This document shows, in pieces, positions 35,697 to 44,118 of a DNA stretch of 64,000 bases; the stretch's first letter is position 1, and every line of letters starts with the position of its first letter. The translations under genes were made by a program, and so were the position numbers. The DNA is from DATKBT01 sp035546295 (GTDB lineage Bacteria > Acidobacteriota > Thermoanaerobaculia > Multivoradales > Multivoraceae), in assembly GCA_035546295.1 (NCBI GenBank), contig DATKBT010000125.1:403624-467623 (forward strand). Direction: 5' to 3'. The notes under the pieces are model-generated. The model saw only the letters and a program-made list of their open reading frames with translations. It had not been told where the DNA came from and did not search any database.

Positions 35697-36692
35697 GTGA
35701 GCGAGGTCGCGGTGACCGAGAGCCCCGACGCGGTCCTGGTCTCCGAGCTGCTCGGTTCCGAGCTCCGCGAGCTGGCGCTCAGGCCGCTGTGCGGAGAGTC
35801 ACACCTAGACAACCGGATCACCAATCCGCGGGTGCAGAAGCCGGGCCTCGCCTTCGCGGGCTACTACCCCTACATCAAGCCGGGGCGCGTGCAGATCATC
35901 GGCGAGAGCGAGACCGCCTACCTGGGGACGCTGCCGGAGGCCGAGCGCGAGGAGCGGCTGCACACGATCACTCGGCTGCCGATCCCGGTGTTCGTCGTCA
36001 CCAAGGGGATCCAGCCCTTCCCGGAGTTCCTCGAGATGTGCGAGGAGGTCGAGCTGCCGGTGCTCTCGTCGCCCGCTCTGTCGTCGGTGGTGATCAAGCA
36101 GATCGGCTACTTCCTCGAGGAGCACCTCGTTCCGTCGACGCAGATCCACGGCGTTCTGCTCGAGATCTACGGCCTGGGCGTGCTGCTGATCGGTCGCAGC
36201 GGCGTAGGCAAGAGCGAGTGCGCGCTCGACCTGATCGCGCGCGGCCACAGCCTGGTCGGCGACGACCGGATCACCATCAAGCGCTATCCGAACGGCGACC
36301 TGCTCGGCTACTGCGAGGACCCGCTGCGCAACCACATGGAGCTGCGCGGGCTCGGCATCGTCAACGTCAAGGACCTGTTCGGGCTGGCGGCGGTCCGCCA
36401 GCGACACTCGATCGACCTGGTGGTCGAGCTCGAACCCTGGGAGGAGGGGCGCCCCTACGATCGCCTGGGTCTCGACGAGAGCCTCTACCACATCCTCGAG
36501 ACCCCCTGCCCCTACATCCTGATGCCGGTCGCCAGCGGCCGCAACCTGTCGATCCTGGTCGAGATCGCCGCGCGCAACCACGTGCTCAAGCTGGAAGGCC
36601 ATCACTCGGCGCGCGAGTTCGCGCGCGCGCTCGAGCAGGAGCTCGAGCGCAACAAGAAGCGCAGGTGGCCGTCGACGAGCATGCGGGGCTGA
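35697..36692 (+). CDS. hprK: HPr kinase/phosphorylase
   Basis: Bifunctional enzyme that phosphorylates or dephosphorylates Ser46 of HPr. The 331-residue protein has an N-terminal domain and a kinase domain with P-loop LLIGRSGVGKSECALDLI near residue 165, the catalytic VGDDRI next, and the family signature MELRGLGIVNVKDLFG near residue 220. The GTG start follows rpoN by one base. Because HPr downstream has a Ser at position 46, substrate and enzyme match. The C-terminal 15 residues are basic. Confidence 0.95.
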   Translation: MSEVAVTESPDAVLVSELLGSELRELALRPLCGESHLDNRITNPRVQKPGLAFAGYYPYIKPGRVQIIGESETAYLGTLPEAEREERLHTITRLPIPVFVVTKGIQPFPEFLEMCEEVELPVLSSPALSSVVIKQIGYFLEEHLVPSTQIHGVLLEIYGLGVLLIGRSGVGKSECALDLIARGHSLVGDDRITIKRYPNGDLLGYCEDPLRNHMELRGLGIVNVKDLFGLAAVRQRHSIDLVVELEPWEEGRPYDRLGLDESLYHILETPCPYILMPVASGRNLSILVEIAARNHVLKLEGHHSAREFARALEQELERNKKRRWPSTSMRG

Positions 36693-36708
36693 GCGATTGG
36701 GGGCCGAG

Positions 36709-37629
36709 ATGGTCGAAGAGTCGGAGAAGGCCCAGCGCACCGAGCTCGTGCTGATCACGGGCATGTCGGGTTCCGGCAAGAGCAGCATCGCCAAGTGCCT
36801 CGAAGACCTTGGCTACTACTGCGTCGACAACCTGCCGGTCTCCTTGCTGCGTACCTTCCTCGAGGATCCAACCGCACACCTGCGGGGCGTCGAGCGGGTG
36901 GCCGTGGTCGCCGACGTCCGCGCCCCCGGCGTGGCGGCCGAGCTGCCGAAGCTGATGTCGAAGCTCGATCGGATGCGCGTGGCGCCGACCCTCCTGTTCC
37001 TCGACACTTCCGACGAAGTGCTGGTGCGGCGCTATTCGGAGACCCGCCGGCGGCATCCCCTGGCCGAGGACGACCCCGTGATCGAGTCGATCCGGCGCGA
37101 GCGAGCTCTGCTCGCCGATGTCCGGGGGATGGCGGACCTGGTGTTCGACACCACCGAATGGACCATCCACGAGATGAGAGCCGAGGTCACCCGCGAGTTC
37201 AGCCCCGAGCGCTACGCGCGCTCCGGGCTCTCGGTGTCGCTGATCAGCTTCGGCTTCAAACACGGCATCCCGTACGGCTCGGACATGGTGTTCGATGTGC
37301 GCTACCTGCCAAACCCGCACTTCGTGCCGGAGCTGCGACCGTTCAGCGGCCTGGACTCGGAGATCCTCGACTTCTTCGCCAAGGAAAAGGAGTTCGACCT
37401 GCTCTTCGATCAACTCGGTGGGCTGCTCGAGTTCCTGCTGCCGCGCTTCACGGCCGAGAACCGGAGCTACCTGACGATCGGAATCGGCTGTACCGGCGGC
37501 CGGCATCGGTCGGTGGCCATCGTCGAGAAGCTCGCCGCAAGGCTGCACGCCGCAGATTGGACGGTGCGCGCAGTGCATCGGGACATCGACCGGGGAACCG
37601 CCGTCCAGGCGCCCTCGGCCGCGCACTGA
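36709..37629 (+). CDS. rapZ: RNase adapter/nucleotide-binding protein RapZ
   Basis: P-loop protein of the RapZ/YvcJ family, 306 residues. The Walker A is ITGMSGSGKSSIAKCLEDLG at residues 16-35, followed by YYCVDNLPVSLL; the C-terminal domain has SFGFKHGIPYGSDMVFDVRYLPNPH and GCTGGRHRSVAIVEKLA. In E. coli RapZ controls glucosamine-6-phosphate synthase by guiding RNase E to a small RNA; here the role is not known. The ATG at 36709 is preferred over a TTG at 36697 because a GGGGG run lies about 8 bases upstream. Its place between hprK and PTS genes is conserved in many bacteria. Confidence 0.94.
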   Translation: MVEESEKAQRTELVLITGMSGSGKSSIAKCLEDLGYYCVDNLPVSLLRTFLEDPTAHLRGVERVAVVADVRAPGVAAELPKLMSKLDRMRVAPTLLFLDTSDEVLVRRYSETRRRHPLAEDDPVIESIRRERALLADVRGMADLVFDTTEWTIHEMRAEVTREFSPERYARSGLSVSLISFGFKHGIPYGSDMVFDVRYLPNPHFVPELRPFSGLDSEILDFFAKEKEFDLLFDQLGGLLEFLLPRFTAENRSYLTIGIGCTGGRHRSVAIVEKLAARLHAADWTVRAVHRDIDRGTAVQAPSAAH

Positions 37630-37724
37630 CCCGGGCGAGACGCTGCGCCGACCCGCCCGGCGAGGCGTGTGCGGGTAGACTCACGGCCCCCTCGACCGAC
37701 CTCAACGGCTGCGAGAAACGAGAC

Positions 37725-38129
37725 ATGGTCGGAAAGCTGATCCTCTCCCATGGCAGGTTGGCCAACGAGCTGCTGGCGACCGCGAAGAAGATCGTCGGCG
37801 AGGCGCAGGGGTTCTCGGCGCTCAGCCTGAGCTGGGACGACGGCTGCGACCTGGCGGAGCAGAAGATCCGCCAGCAGCTCCGTGAGCTCGACTCCGGGGC
37901 CGGCGTGTTGATCCTCGCCGACATGTACGGCGACACTCCCTGCAACGCGGCACGCCGGGTGACGGATCCCGGTCGGATCGAGCTGGTCTCAGGGGTGAAC
38001 CTCCCGCTCATCGTGCGGCTGGCGTGCAGCCCGGGCCTGCCGGAGGACGTCACCGCGCTCGCCGAGTGGGCGGTGACGAAGGGCCGCAAGGGTCTGCAGC
38101 GGGTCCAGCCGCTGGCCGTCGAGGATTGA
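37725..38129 (+). CDS. PTS EIIA component, mannose/fructose (ManX-like) type
   Basis: A 134-residue EIIA domain of the mannose family. The phosphorylated histidine is His9 in ILSHGRLANELL, and the fold continues with LILADMYGDTPCNAARR near residue 65 and LVSGVNLPLIVRL near residue 87. In transport systems it passes phosphate from HPr to EIIB, but no EIIB, EIIC or EIID gene is present here. A stand-alone ManX-type EIIA beside HprK and RapZ suggests a regulatory phosphorelay. It lies 95 bases after rapZ (a -10-like TAGACT is at 37676-37681 without a clear -35) and 6 bases before ptsH. Confidence 0.9.
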   Translation: MVGKLILSHGRLANELLATAKKIVGEAQGFSALSLSWDDGCDLAEQKIRQQLRELDSGAGVLILADMYGDTPCNAARRVTDPGRIELVSGVNLPLIVRLACSPGLPEDVTALAEWAVTKGRKGLQRVQPLAVED

Positions 38130-38135
38130 CCGGTC

Positions 38136-38405
38136 ATGGTCGAGCGGGAGGTCGAGATCGTCAACCAGCTGGGACTGCACGCCCGGGCCGCAGCCAAGCT
38201 CGTCCACCTCGCCGGCCAGTACCCGTGCGACGTCGAGGTCCAGTTGGGGAAAACGACCGTCGATGCGAAGAGCATCCTGGGCCTGCTCCTGCTCGCGGCG
38301 CCGGTCGGCACCCACCTCACCCTGCGGTGCCGCGGACTGCGTGAGACGGAGGCGCTCGAGGCGATCTCCGGGCTGTTCTCCGACCGCTTCGGAGAGGACC
38401 AATGA
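38136..38405 (+). CDS. ptsH: Phosphocarrier protein HPr
   Basis: An 89-residue HPr. His15 in LGLHARAAAKLVHLA receives phosphate from EI, and Ser46 in TVDAKSILGLLLL is the HprK site, so both regulatory residues are intact. The last residues overlap the ptsI start (ATGA). Placement after EIIA and before EI makes a compact phosphorelay unit. Confidence 0.95.
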   Translation: MVEREVEIVNQLGLHARAAAKLVHLAGQYPCDVEVQLGKTTVDAKSILGLLLLAAPVGTHLTLRCRGLRETEALEAISGLFSDRFGEDQ

Positions 38406-40138
38406 CCGACGGCCGCAGCCACCAGGGGCGCGTCGTCAGCGATGGCCTCGCGATCGGCAGGACCGCGGTCCTCAAGCGGCGTGAAGGCGAGATCCTGCGC
38501 ATCCCGGTCGACCCGGAGGCGGTCGACGACGAGATCGAGCGCTTTCGGGTCGCGATCGCCACCACCAGCGCCGAGATCGGCAAGACCCGCGATCGCGTCG
38601 AGGAGCTGGTCGGCGCCGATCTGGCCGGGATCTTCGCCGCCCACGACCTGATCCTCAACGACCGCCTGTTCGTCGACGAGGTCGTCAGGAGGATCCGTGA
38701 CGAGCTGGTCAACGCCGAGTGGGCGGTGCACGAGACCAGCGCCGGCCTCGAGGAGCAGTTCGCCAGGATCGAGACCGAGCACCTGCGCGAGCGGGGCGAG
38801 GACCTGCGGGACGTGACTCGCTATCTGATGCGCTCGCTCCAGGGGATCTCCCATCACGAGCTGTCCGAGATGAGCCGTGACCGCATCGTGGTGGCGGACG
38901 AGCTGACGCCCTCCGAGGCGCTGAGGCTGGGCCGGCGTGGGGTCGCCGGGCTGGCGCTCGAGGCCGGCGGACCGAACTCCCACACCACGATCGTCGCCCG
39001 GGCGCTGAAGGTCCCGCTGGTGGTCGGGCTCGGCGCCGTCTCGGACCGGATCGGGGACGGCGAGGTGGCGATCCTCGACGCGCGCCAGGGTCTGCTGCTG
39101 GTCGACCCCGATCCCGAGGTCGTCGAGCGCTACCGTCGCGAGCTCGAGGATCGGAGCCACCGGGAATCCGAGCGCTCGGCGAGCCGCGCCCTGCCCGCCC
39201 GCACGATCGACGACGTGCTGATCGGCCTGCACGCGAACATCGAGTTTCCGGAGGAGCTGGAAGATGCTCTGCGCTACGGCGCCGAGGGGATCGGCCTGTA
39301 CCGGAGCGAGTTCCTCTACATCGAGCGCAGTCCCGAGCTTCCCGGCGAGGAGGAGCACTTCGAGCTGTTCCGTCAGATGCTCGTCACCATGGCGCCGCGG
39401 CAGGTCGTCGTGCGCACCTTCGACCTGGGCGGGAAGAAGCTGGCGCGACAGATCCTCGAGCGCGACGAGGAGAATCCGAGTCTGGGCTTGCGCGGAATCC
39501 GCCTGACCCTGTCGCGCAGCGACATCTTCCGCGTCCAGCTCCGGGCGCTCTACCGGGCCAGCGTCCACGGCCGCCTCGCGATCATGATCCCGATGGTGTC
39601 CGGGATGCAGGAGGTCTGGCTGTTTCAGGCTCTGTGCCAGGACGTCATGGCCGAGCTGCGCCGCGAAGGGCACGACTTCGACCCGCAGGTCCCTCTCGGA
39701 GCGATGATCGAGATTCCCTCCGCGGCGCTGATCTCGGGGCACCTGGCCCGCGAGCTCGACTTCCTCTCGATCGGCACCAACGACCTGATCCAGTACACCC
39801 TGGCGGTCGACCGCAGCAACGACCGCGTGGCCGGGCTCTACCAGCCCACCCATCCCGCCATCCTCGAGCTGTTGTCGATGGTGACGCAGCGGGTGGGAGA
39901 CTCGGCTCGACTCTCCCTGTGCGGTGAGATGGCGTCGAACCCGTTCTGGACGCCGCTGCTGATCGGCGCCGGCATCCGCGAGCTGTCGATGAGCCCGGGC
40001 GCCATCCCGGAGGTGAAGCAACGCATCCGCCACCTCGACGCGCGATTCTGCCGCGAGACGCTCGAGGCGATGTGCAAAAATTTTTGTACATCGATCGAGG
40101 TCGACGAGGAGCTGCGGCGAGTGCTGCCGCTCGAGTAG
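38402..40138 (+). CDS. ptsI: PTS enzyme I (phosphoenolpyruvate-protein phosphotransferase)
   Basis: Transfers phosphate from phosphoenolpyruvate to HPr. The 578-residue protein has the N-terminal HPr-binding and phosphohistidine domain with His194 in AGGPNSHTTIVARAL, and the PEP-binding barrel with GIGLYRSEFLYIER near residue 300, REENPSLGLRGIRL-type sequence (DEENPSLGLRGIRLTLSR) and LSIGTNDLIQYTLAVDRSN near residue 460. The catalytic Cys-Gly pair is SLCGEMASNP near residue 505. It has no GAF domain, so it is plain EI rather than PtsP. An AT-rich near-palindrome lies within its 3' end. Confidence 0.96.
   Translation: MTDGRSHQGRVVSDGLAIGRTAVLKRREGEILRIPVDPEAVDDEIERFRVAIATTSAEIGKTRDRVEELVGADLAGIFAAHDLILNDRLFVDEVVRRIRDELVNAEWAVHETSAGLEEQFARIETEHLRERGEDLRDVTRYLMRSLQGISHHELSEMSRDRIVVADELTPSEALRLGRRGVAGLALEAGGPNSHTTIVARALKVPLVVGLGAVSDRIGDGEVAILDARQGLLLVDPDPEVVERYRRELEDRSHRESERSASRALPARTIDDVLIGLHANIEFPEELEDALRYGAEGIGLYRSEFLYIERSPELPGEEEHFELFRQMLVTMAPRQVVVRTFDLGGKKLARQILERDEENPSLGLRGIRLTLSRSDIFRVQLRALYRASVHGRLAIMIPMVSGMQEVWLFQALCQDVMAELRREGHDFDPQVPLGAMIEIPSAALISGHLARELDFLSIGTNDLIQYTLAVDRSNDRVAGLYQPTHPAILELLSMVTQRVGDSARLSLCGEMASNPFWTPLLIGAGIRELSMSPGAIPEVKQRIRHLDARFCRETLEAMCKNFCTSIEVDEELRRVLPLE
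40069..40092. repeat. AT-rich near-palindrome inside the ptsI 3' end
   Basis: A 24-base inverted repeat (GATGTGCAAAAA facing TTTTTGTACATC, one mismatch) centred on an AAAAATTTTT tract in an otherwise GC-rich gene. It is about 104 bases before the next start codon and encodes AMCKNFCTS. Confidence 0.6.
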
Positions 40139-40161
40139 GGCAGGGCGGCCGGAGGCCGCGA

Positions 40162-40189
40162 TCGACGCAACGGCGCGTTCGGCTACAAT
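40162..40189 (+). promoter_or_regulatory. Promoter of the 40-kb lipoprotein gene
   Basis: TCGACG (40162-40167, four of six), 16-base spacer and TACAAT (40184-40189, five of six). The predicted transcription start falls on the GTG at 40196, giving a leaderless mRNA. Confidence 0.45.
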
Positions 40190-40195
40190 CCGCGC

Positions 40196-41083
40196 GTGCG
40201 CCGGTCCCGAAGTTCCGTTGCCAGCCCGTCGAGGAGCCTGCCGCTGATCCTCGTCGCGCTGGCGTTGGACGGCTGCGCCTCCTCGAGCAACCAGCCGGTG
40301 ACGATGCCGCCGGTGACGGTCACCGACTCCGGTCCTTCGCCCGAGGGACAGCGGCCGGCAGCCGCACCGGAAAGCGTGGCCGGGAGCCGCGGGGAGGAAG
40401 GTGCGGCGCGGAGCGATGGCAAGACGGAAGAGGAGGCGGAGGCGGAGGATCCGACCCTGCTGGTCCTGGGCGAGCGGAGCAGGGGCGCACCGAGCACGAC
40501 CCGCGAGATGCTCCAACGCGCGGCCCGCGACGCGCGCGACGAACGGGATCGGATCGGCGAGCCCGTCATGGTGATCAACGACGAGAACCTCGGCGAGCAT
40601 GCCGATGGCGGCCGCGTCTCGCTGGGACTGGCCGACCCGCCGCCGCTGGAGGATGCCGGCTCGGTTCCGGACGAGCTCGCCGAGAAGGAGCGCTTCTGGC
40701 GCACGAAGGTCCTCGAGATCCGTCAACGATGGCGGGAGGCCTACGAATCGATCGAGCCGCTCGAAGCCGAGGCCGCACGGTTGCGCACGCGCTTCTACTC
40801 GGAGGACGATCCGGTCCGCCGCGACCGTGAGATCAAGCCGCAGTGGGATCGCACTCTGGATCGCCTCGCCGAGGCGGAGAGGACGATGACCACGGCCGGT
40901 GAGGAGCTGGCGATCGCCTTCGAACAGGGCCGGCGAGACGGCGCCCTACCCGGCTGGCTCCGCGAAGGCGACGAGCTTGGTCCGTTCGATTTCGAGGACC
41001 CTGCCGAGGGCGAGTCGCTCGACGAGCTGAGCCCGAGCGAGCCGACCGTGGTCGAGGCGCAGTCCCTCGAGCCACCGTTCTGA
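40196..41083 (+). CDS. Putative lipoprotein with charged coiled-coil domain
   Basis: A 295-residue protein with a signal peptide and probable lipobox (LDGC near residue 27). A disordered Pro/Glu/Ala region follows to about residue 100, then a helical, highly charged domain at about 160-260 (EKERFWRTKVLEIRQRWREA, EAERTMTTAGEELAIAFEQ) that could form a coiled coil. The C-terminus is acidic. I do not recognise the family. The start codon GTG sits where transcription is predicted to begin, and no Shine-Dalgarno sequence is present. A periplasm-facing outer-membrane anchor is a reasonable guess from the lipobox only. Confidence 0.68.
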   Translation: MRRSRSSVASPSRSLPLILVALALDGCASSSNQPVTMPPVTVTDSGPSPEGQRPAAAPESVAGSRGEEGAARSDGKTEEEAEAEDPTLLVLGERSRGAPSTTREMLQRAARDARDERDRIGEPVMVINDENLGEHADGGRVSLGLADPPPLEDAGSVPDELAEKERFWRTKVLEIRQRWREAYESIEPLEAEAARLRTRFYSEDDPVRRDREIKPQWDRTLDRLAEAERTMTTAGEELAIAFEQGRRDGALPGWLREGDELGPFDFEDPAEGESLDELSPSEPTVVEAQSLEPPF

Positions 41084-41210
41084 TGGCCCGCACACCGGCC
41101 TTCCGCCGCGTCCCGGCCTTCGGTTCGCGCCGCACCATGGGCACCCGGCGTCGCCTCGCCCTCTCCTTGGAAGCATCGAGAGCGGACCATCGTCTGGGAC
41201 ATCATCGCTC

Positions 41211-42545
41211 ATGAGCCAGCGTTTTTACATCGAGACCTGGGGCTGCCAGATGAACGAGCTGGACACGCAGCGCATGGCCGGCCAGCTCATGCAGCAGGGG
41301 ATGCTGCCGACGCGCGTCCCCGCGGAGGCGGACGTGATCCTCCTGAACTCGTGCTCGGTGCGCGAGAAGGCGGAGCAGAAGGCGTACTCACGGCTCGGCG
41401 AATACCGCCTGCTCAAACGCGAGAACGATCGCCTCAGGATCGGGTTCTGCGGCTGCGTCGCGGAGCAGGAGGGGAGGAGGGCGCTGTCCCGGGTCGCCGA
41501 GCTCGACTTCGTCCTGGGCACCGGCCGCATCGGAGAGATGGGCAGAGTGCTCGAGGAGTGCCGGCGCACGGGCCGCAGGATGGTCGCCACCGGCTTCCCC
41601 GACGATCAGCACTACGACATCGACACCATCGCTCGGGACGGTCAATACAAGGGCATGGTGACGGTGATCGAGGGCTGCAACAAGAGATGCACGTTCTGCA
41701 TCGTGCCGACGACCCGCGGCGCCGAGCGCTGCCGGCCCATCGCTCAAATCCTGGCCGAGGTCCGGCACCTGGTCGGGCTGGGCTTCGTCGAGATCGAGCT
41801 GCTCGGTCAGACGGTGAACCACTGGCGGGAGCCCGGCGAAGAGGCTGGAGGACGCGACTTCGCCGACCTGCTGGAGGCGGTCGCTTCGCTCGAGGCTGTC
41901 CGGCGTCTGCGCTTCGTCACCTCCTATCCACGCGACTTCACGCCCCGGATGGTCGAGACCTTTGCGCGGCACGAGAACCTCTGCCCCTACCTGCACCTGC
42001 CGGTGCAGTCGGGGTCGGACGCGGTGCTCCGCCGGATGGGACGGGGGTACGAGATCGACAGCTACCTGCGCCTGGTCGACGGCCTGCGGAAGGCCAGGCC
42101 AGGCATCGCGCTGTCGACGGATCTGATCGTCGGTTTTCCGGGAGAGACCGACCAGGACTTCGAGGCCACTCTCGCGCTCGTGCACCGCGTGCGCTTCGGC
42201 TCCCTGTTCGCCTTCAAGTACTCTCCCCGCCCCGGAACCCCGGCGCTGCGCCTGCGCGACCCCGAGGTGCCGGGAGAGGTCGCCGACGAGCGGCTGCAGC
42301 GGCTGTTCGCCGCGCAGTCTCCGATCCAGCGAGGCCTCAACGAGGAGCTGGTAGGGAAGGAGACCGAGGTGCTGGTGACCGGCTGGAGCAAGCAGCCCGG
42401 CTACCTGACCGGCCGCACGGGCTGTCATCGGGTCGTCCACTTCGCGGTCGGATCCCGGCGGCCCGCGCCGGCGCTCGGCACGCTGGTCGAGGTCCGGCTC
42501 ACCCGGGCCAACGACCATAGTCTGCTCGCCGAACGGGTGGCTTGA
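41211..42545 (+). CDS. miaB: tRNA-2-methylthio-N6-dimethylallyladenosine synthase
   Basis: Radical SAM methylthiotransferase modifying A37 of tRNAs that read UNN codons. The 444-residue protein has the N-terminal UPF0004 domain with its three iron-sulfur cysteines (Cys12 in YIETWGCQMN, Cys48 in NSCSVRE, Cys82 in GFCGCVAEQ), the radical SAM cluster motif EGCNKRCTFCIVP near residue 153, and a C-terminal TRAM domain. QMNE and the overall spacing favour MiaB over RimO or MtaB. The two leucine tRNAs and tRNA-Cys in this window read UNN codons and are possible substrates. miaA is not in the window. Confidence 0.94.
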   Translation: MSQRFYIETWGCQMNELDTQRMAGQLMQQGMLPTRVPAEADVILLNSCSVREKAEQKAYSRLGEYRLLKRENDRLRIGFCGCVAEQEGRRALSRVAELDFVLGTGRIGEMGRVLEECRRTGRRMVATGFPDDQHYDIDTIARDGQYKGMVTVIEGCNKRCTFCIVPTTRGAERCRPIAQILAEVRHLVGLGFVEIELLGQTVNHWREPGEEAGGRDFADLLEAVASLEAVRRLRFVTSYPRDFTPRMVETFARHENLCPYLHLPVQSGSDAVLRRMGRGYEIDSYLRLVDGLRKARPGIALSTDLIVGFPGETDQDFEATLALVHRVRFGSLFAFKYSPRPGTPALRLRDPEVPGEVADERLQRLFAAQSPIQRGLNEELVGKETEVLVTGWSKQPGYLTGRTGCHRVVHFAVGSRRPAPALGTLVEVRLTRANDHSLLAERVA

Positions 42546-42674
42546 CCGTTCGACGAGGGGCGACATCCGGGGCCGTCCCGCTTTCCCGCGGGCGGAGCGC
42601 AGCGGTAGACCAGCGCCGGCAAAGGGCTTCCGGCGCTCCGGCAGCAGGCGTCTCGACGAATCGCGACGTTCGCC

Positions 42675-42703
42675 TTGACCGCCGGCACCCATGCGAGCAG
42701 AAT
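42675..42703 (+). promoter_or_regulatory. Promoter of the bifunctional nuclease gene
   Basis: TTGACC (42675-42680), exactly 17 bases, then CAGAAT (42698-42703). Predicted start near 42710, two bases before the ATG at 42712, which also argues against the upstream in-frame ATG at 42691. Confidence 0.45.
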
Positions 42704-42711
42704 GGGAGCCC

Positions 42712-43230
42712 ATGCCAGAGAGCACCAAGGTTCAGATGATCATCAGGGGTCTGATGATCGATCCCTCCTCGAACAGCCCGATCGTCGTGCTCCGCGTCCA
42801 GGAACGCGACATCTTCCTGCCGATCTGGATCGGCGTCTCCGAGGCGAGCGCGATCCAGATGACTCTCGAGGGCATGACGCCGCCGCGGCCGATGACTCAC
42901 GATCTGCTGGTCCAGACGCTGTCGTCGCTCGAGGCGGAGCTCCAGAGCGTCGTCATCCGCGATCTCGAGGACAACGTCTTCTTCGCCACCCTCAACGTCG
43001 AGCAGGCGGGGAAGTTGGTCGAGATCGACGCCCGACCCAGCGACGCCCTCGCGCTCGCACTCCGGGTCGGCGCCGAGGTCTTCGTCGAGCAGCACGTCCT
43101 GGAGAAGGCCCAGGCGATCGACATCTCCTCGCTCGACGTGGAGTCGGGCGAGGAGGGAGACGAAGAGGATCGACTGAAGAAGTGGTTCGAGGGGCTCAGC
43201 CCCGAAGATCTCGGCAAGTACACCATGTGA
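42712..43230 (+). CDS. Bifunctional nuclease family protein (DUF151)
   Basis: A 172-residue member of the BFN/DUF151 family. The core motifs are VVLRVQERDIFLPIWIGVSEA near residue 22, TPPRPMTHDLL near residue 58, and ARPSDALALALRVGAEVFV near residue 110; the UVR-like C-terminal region is short and acidic. Plant and bacterial members have been reported to cut RNA and DNA, but the physiological role is unclear. The ATG at 42712 is chosen over 42691 because the promoter and GGGAG fit it. miaB lies upstream and parA downstream, in the same direction. Confidence 0.88.
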   Translation: MPESTKVQMIIRGLMIDPSSNSPIVVLRVQERDIFLPIWIGVSEASAIQMTLEGMTPPRPMTHDLLVQTLSSLEAELQSVVIRDLEDNVFFATLNVEQAGKLVEIDARPSDALALALRVGAEVFVEQHVLEKAQAIDISSLDVESGEEGDEEDRLKKWFEGLSPEDLGKYTM

Positions 43231-43305
43231 CTCGGCGGTCGGCGAGTTCGTCTTTTCGCTCTCGCTTATCGCAGTAATCGCTTGCAGGACAAGGGTTTCC
43301 GGACA

Positions 43306-43323
43306 ATGTCGGCGCGCCGACAT
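43306..43323. promoter_or_regulatory. 18-bp perfect palindrome upstream of parAB, candidate operator
   Basis: ATGTCGGCGCGCCGACAT is its own reverse complement over all 18 bases and ends 33 bases before the conserved ParA start. It shares the TGT...ACA ends and 16-base core length of parS but not the inner bases. It may be an autoregulatory or ParB-type site. Confidence 0.45.
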
Positions 43324-43356
43324 CGGGTTGGCCGGGCTCCGCGGGTTCGTGTCTCG

Positions 43357-44118
43357 ATGATCATCGCGATCGCTAATCAGAAGGGCGGCGTCGGCAAGAC
43401 GACCACAGCGATCAACCTCGCTGCGGCTCTCGCCGACAAGGGGCTTCGGACGCTGCTGGTCGATCTCGACCCCCAGGCGAACTCCTCCCTGTCGTTTCTC
43501 GAGCCGGAGAGCCTGAGGCCTCCCACCATGTACGAGGCGCTCGTCGACGAGAACACACCGATCGAGCAGGTCGCGCGTCCCGTGCCCAAGGTCGCCAACC
43601 TGTTCGTCGCGCCAGCCAACATCAGTCTGGCGAAGATCGAGGCCAAGCTGGCGGGCGAGATCGACAACCACTACCGCCTCAAGGACGAGCTCTCCCGCGT
43701 CGAGTCGAAGTTCGACTACGTCATTCTCGATACGCCGCCGACGCTCGGGATCATCACGATCAACGCTCTTGTCGCGGCGACCCATGTCCTCGTGCCGATC
43801 CAGTCCAGCTACTTTGCCCTTGAAGGGACGGACGACCTGCTGGAGACGATCGACAAGCTCAAGATCCGAGCGAATCCCAGCCTCCAGATCCTTGGCGCCG
43901 TCATCACCCTGCACGACAAGCGCACCCTGCTCGGCAAGGACATCCACCAGGAGATCAAGAAGGTCTTCGGCGACAAGCTCTTCAAGACGGTGATCACGCG
44001 CAGCGTCCGCCTCGAGGAGAGCCCCGCATACCGCGAGTCGATCTTCAATTTCGCCCCGCGCTCCTCCGGCGCCTTCGAGTACTACAAGCTCTCCGAGGAG
44101 GTCCTCAGTCGTGTCTAG
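43357..44118 (+). CDS. parA: Chromosome-partitioning ATPase ParA (Soj type)
   Basis: Deviant Walker ATPase that works with ParB in segregation of chromosome or plasmid origins. The 253-residue protein begins MIIAIANQKGGVGKTTTAIN, with the signature Lys of the deviant Walker A, then LLVDLDPQANSS, and FDYVILDTPPTLGIITINAL near residue 125. There is no N-terminal helix-turn-helix, so it belongs to the short chromosomal/type Ib class. Longer frames begin at 43282 or 43306, but the latter would place the start inside the palindrome and the extra residues are not conserved in type. parB overlaps it by 8 bases. Confidence 0.93.
   Translation: MIIAIANQKGGVGKTTTAINLAAALADKGLRTLLVDLDPQANSSLSFLEPESLRPPTMYEALVDENTPIEQVARPVPKVANLFVAPANISLAKIEAKLAGEIDNHYRLKDELSRVESKFDYVILDTPPTLGIITINALVAATHVLVPIQSSYFALEGTDDLLETIDKLKIRANPSLQILGAVITLHDKRTLLGKDIHQEIKKVFGDKLFKTVITRSVRLEESPAYRESIFNFAPRSSGAFEYYKLSEEVLSRV

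Noticed and set aside
42541..42570. TTGACC at the miaB stop as a second promoter for the DUF151 gene
   Set aside because: No -10-like sequence follows at 16-18 bases; the copy at 42675 has correct spacing.
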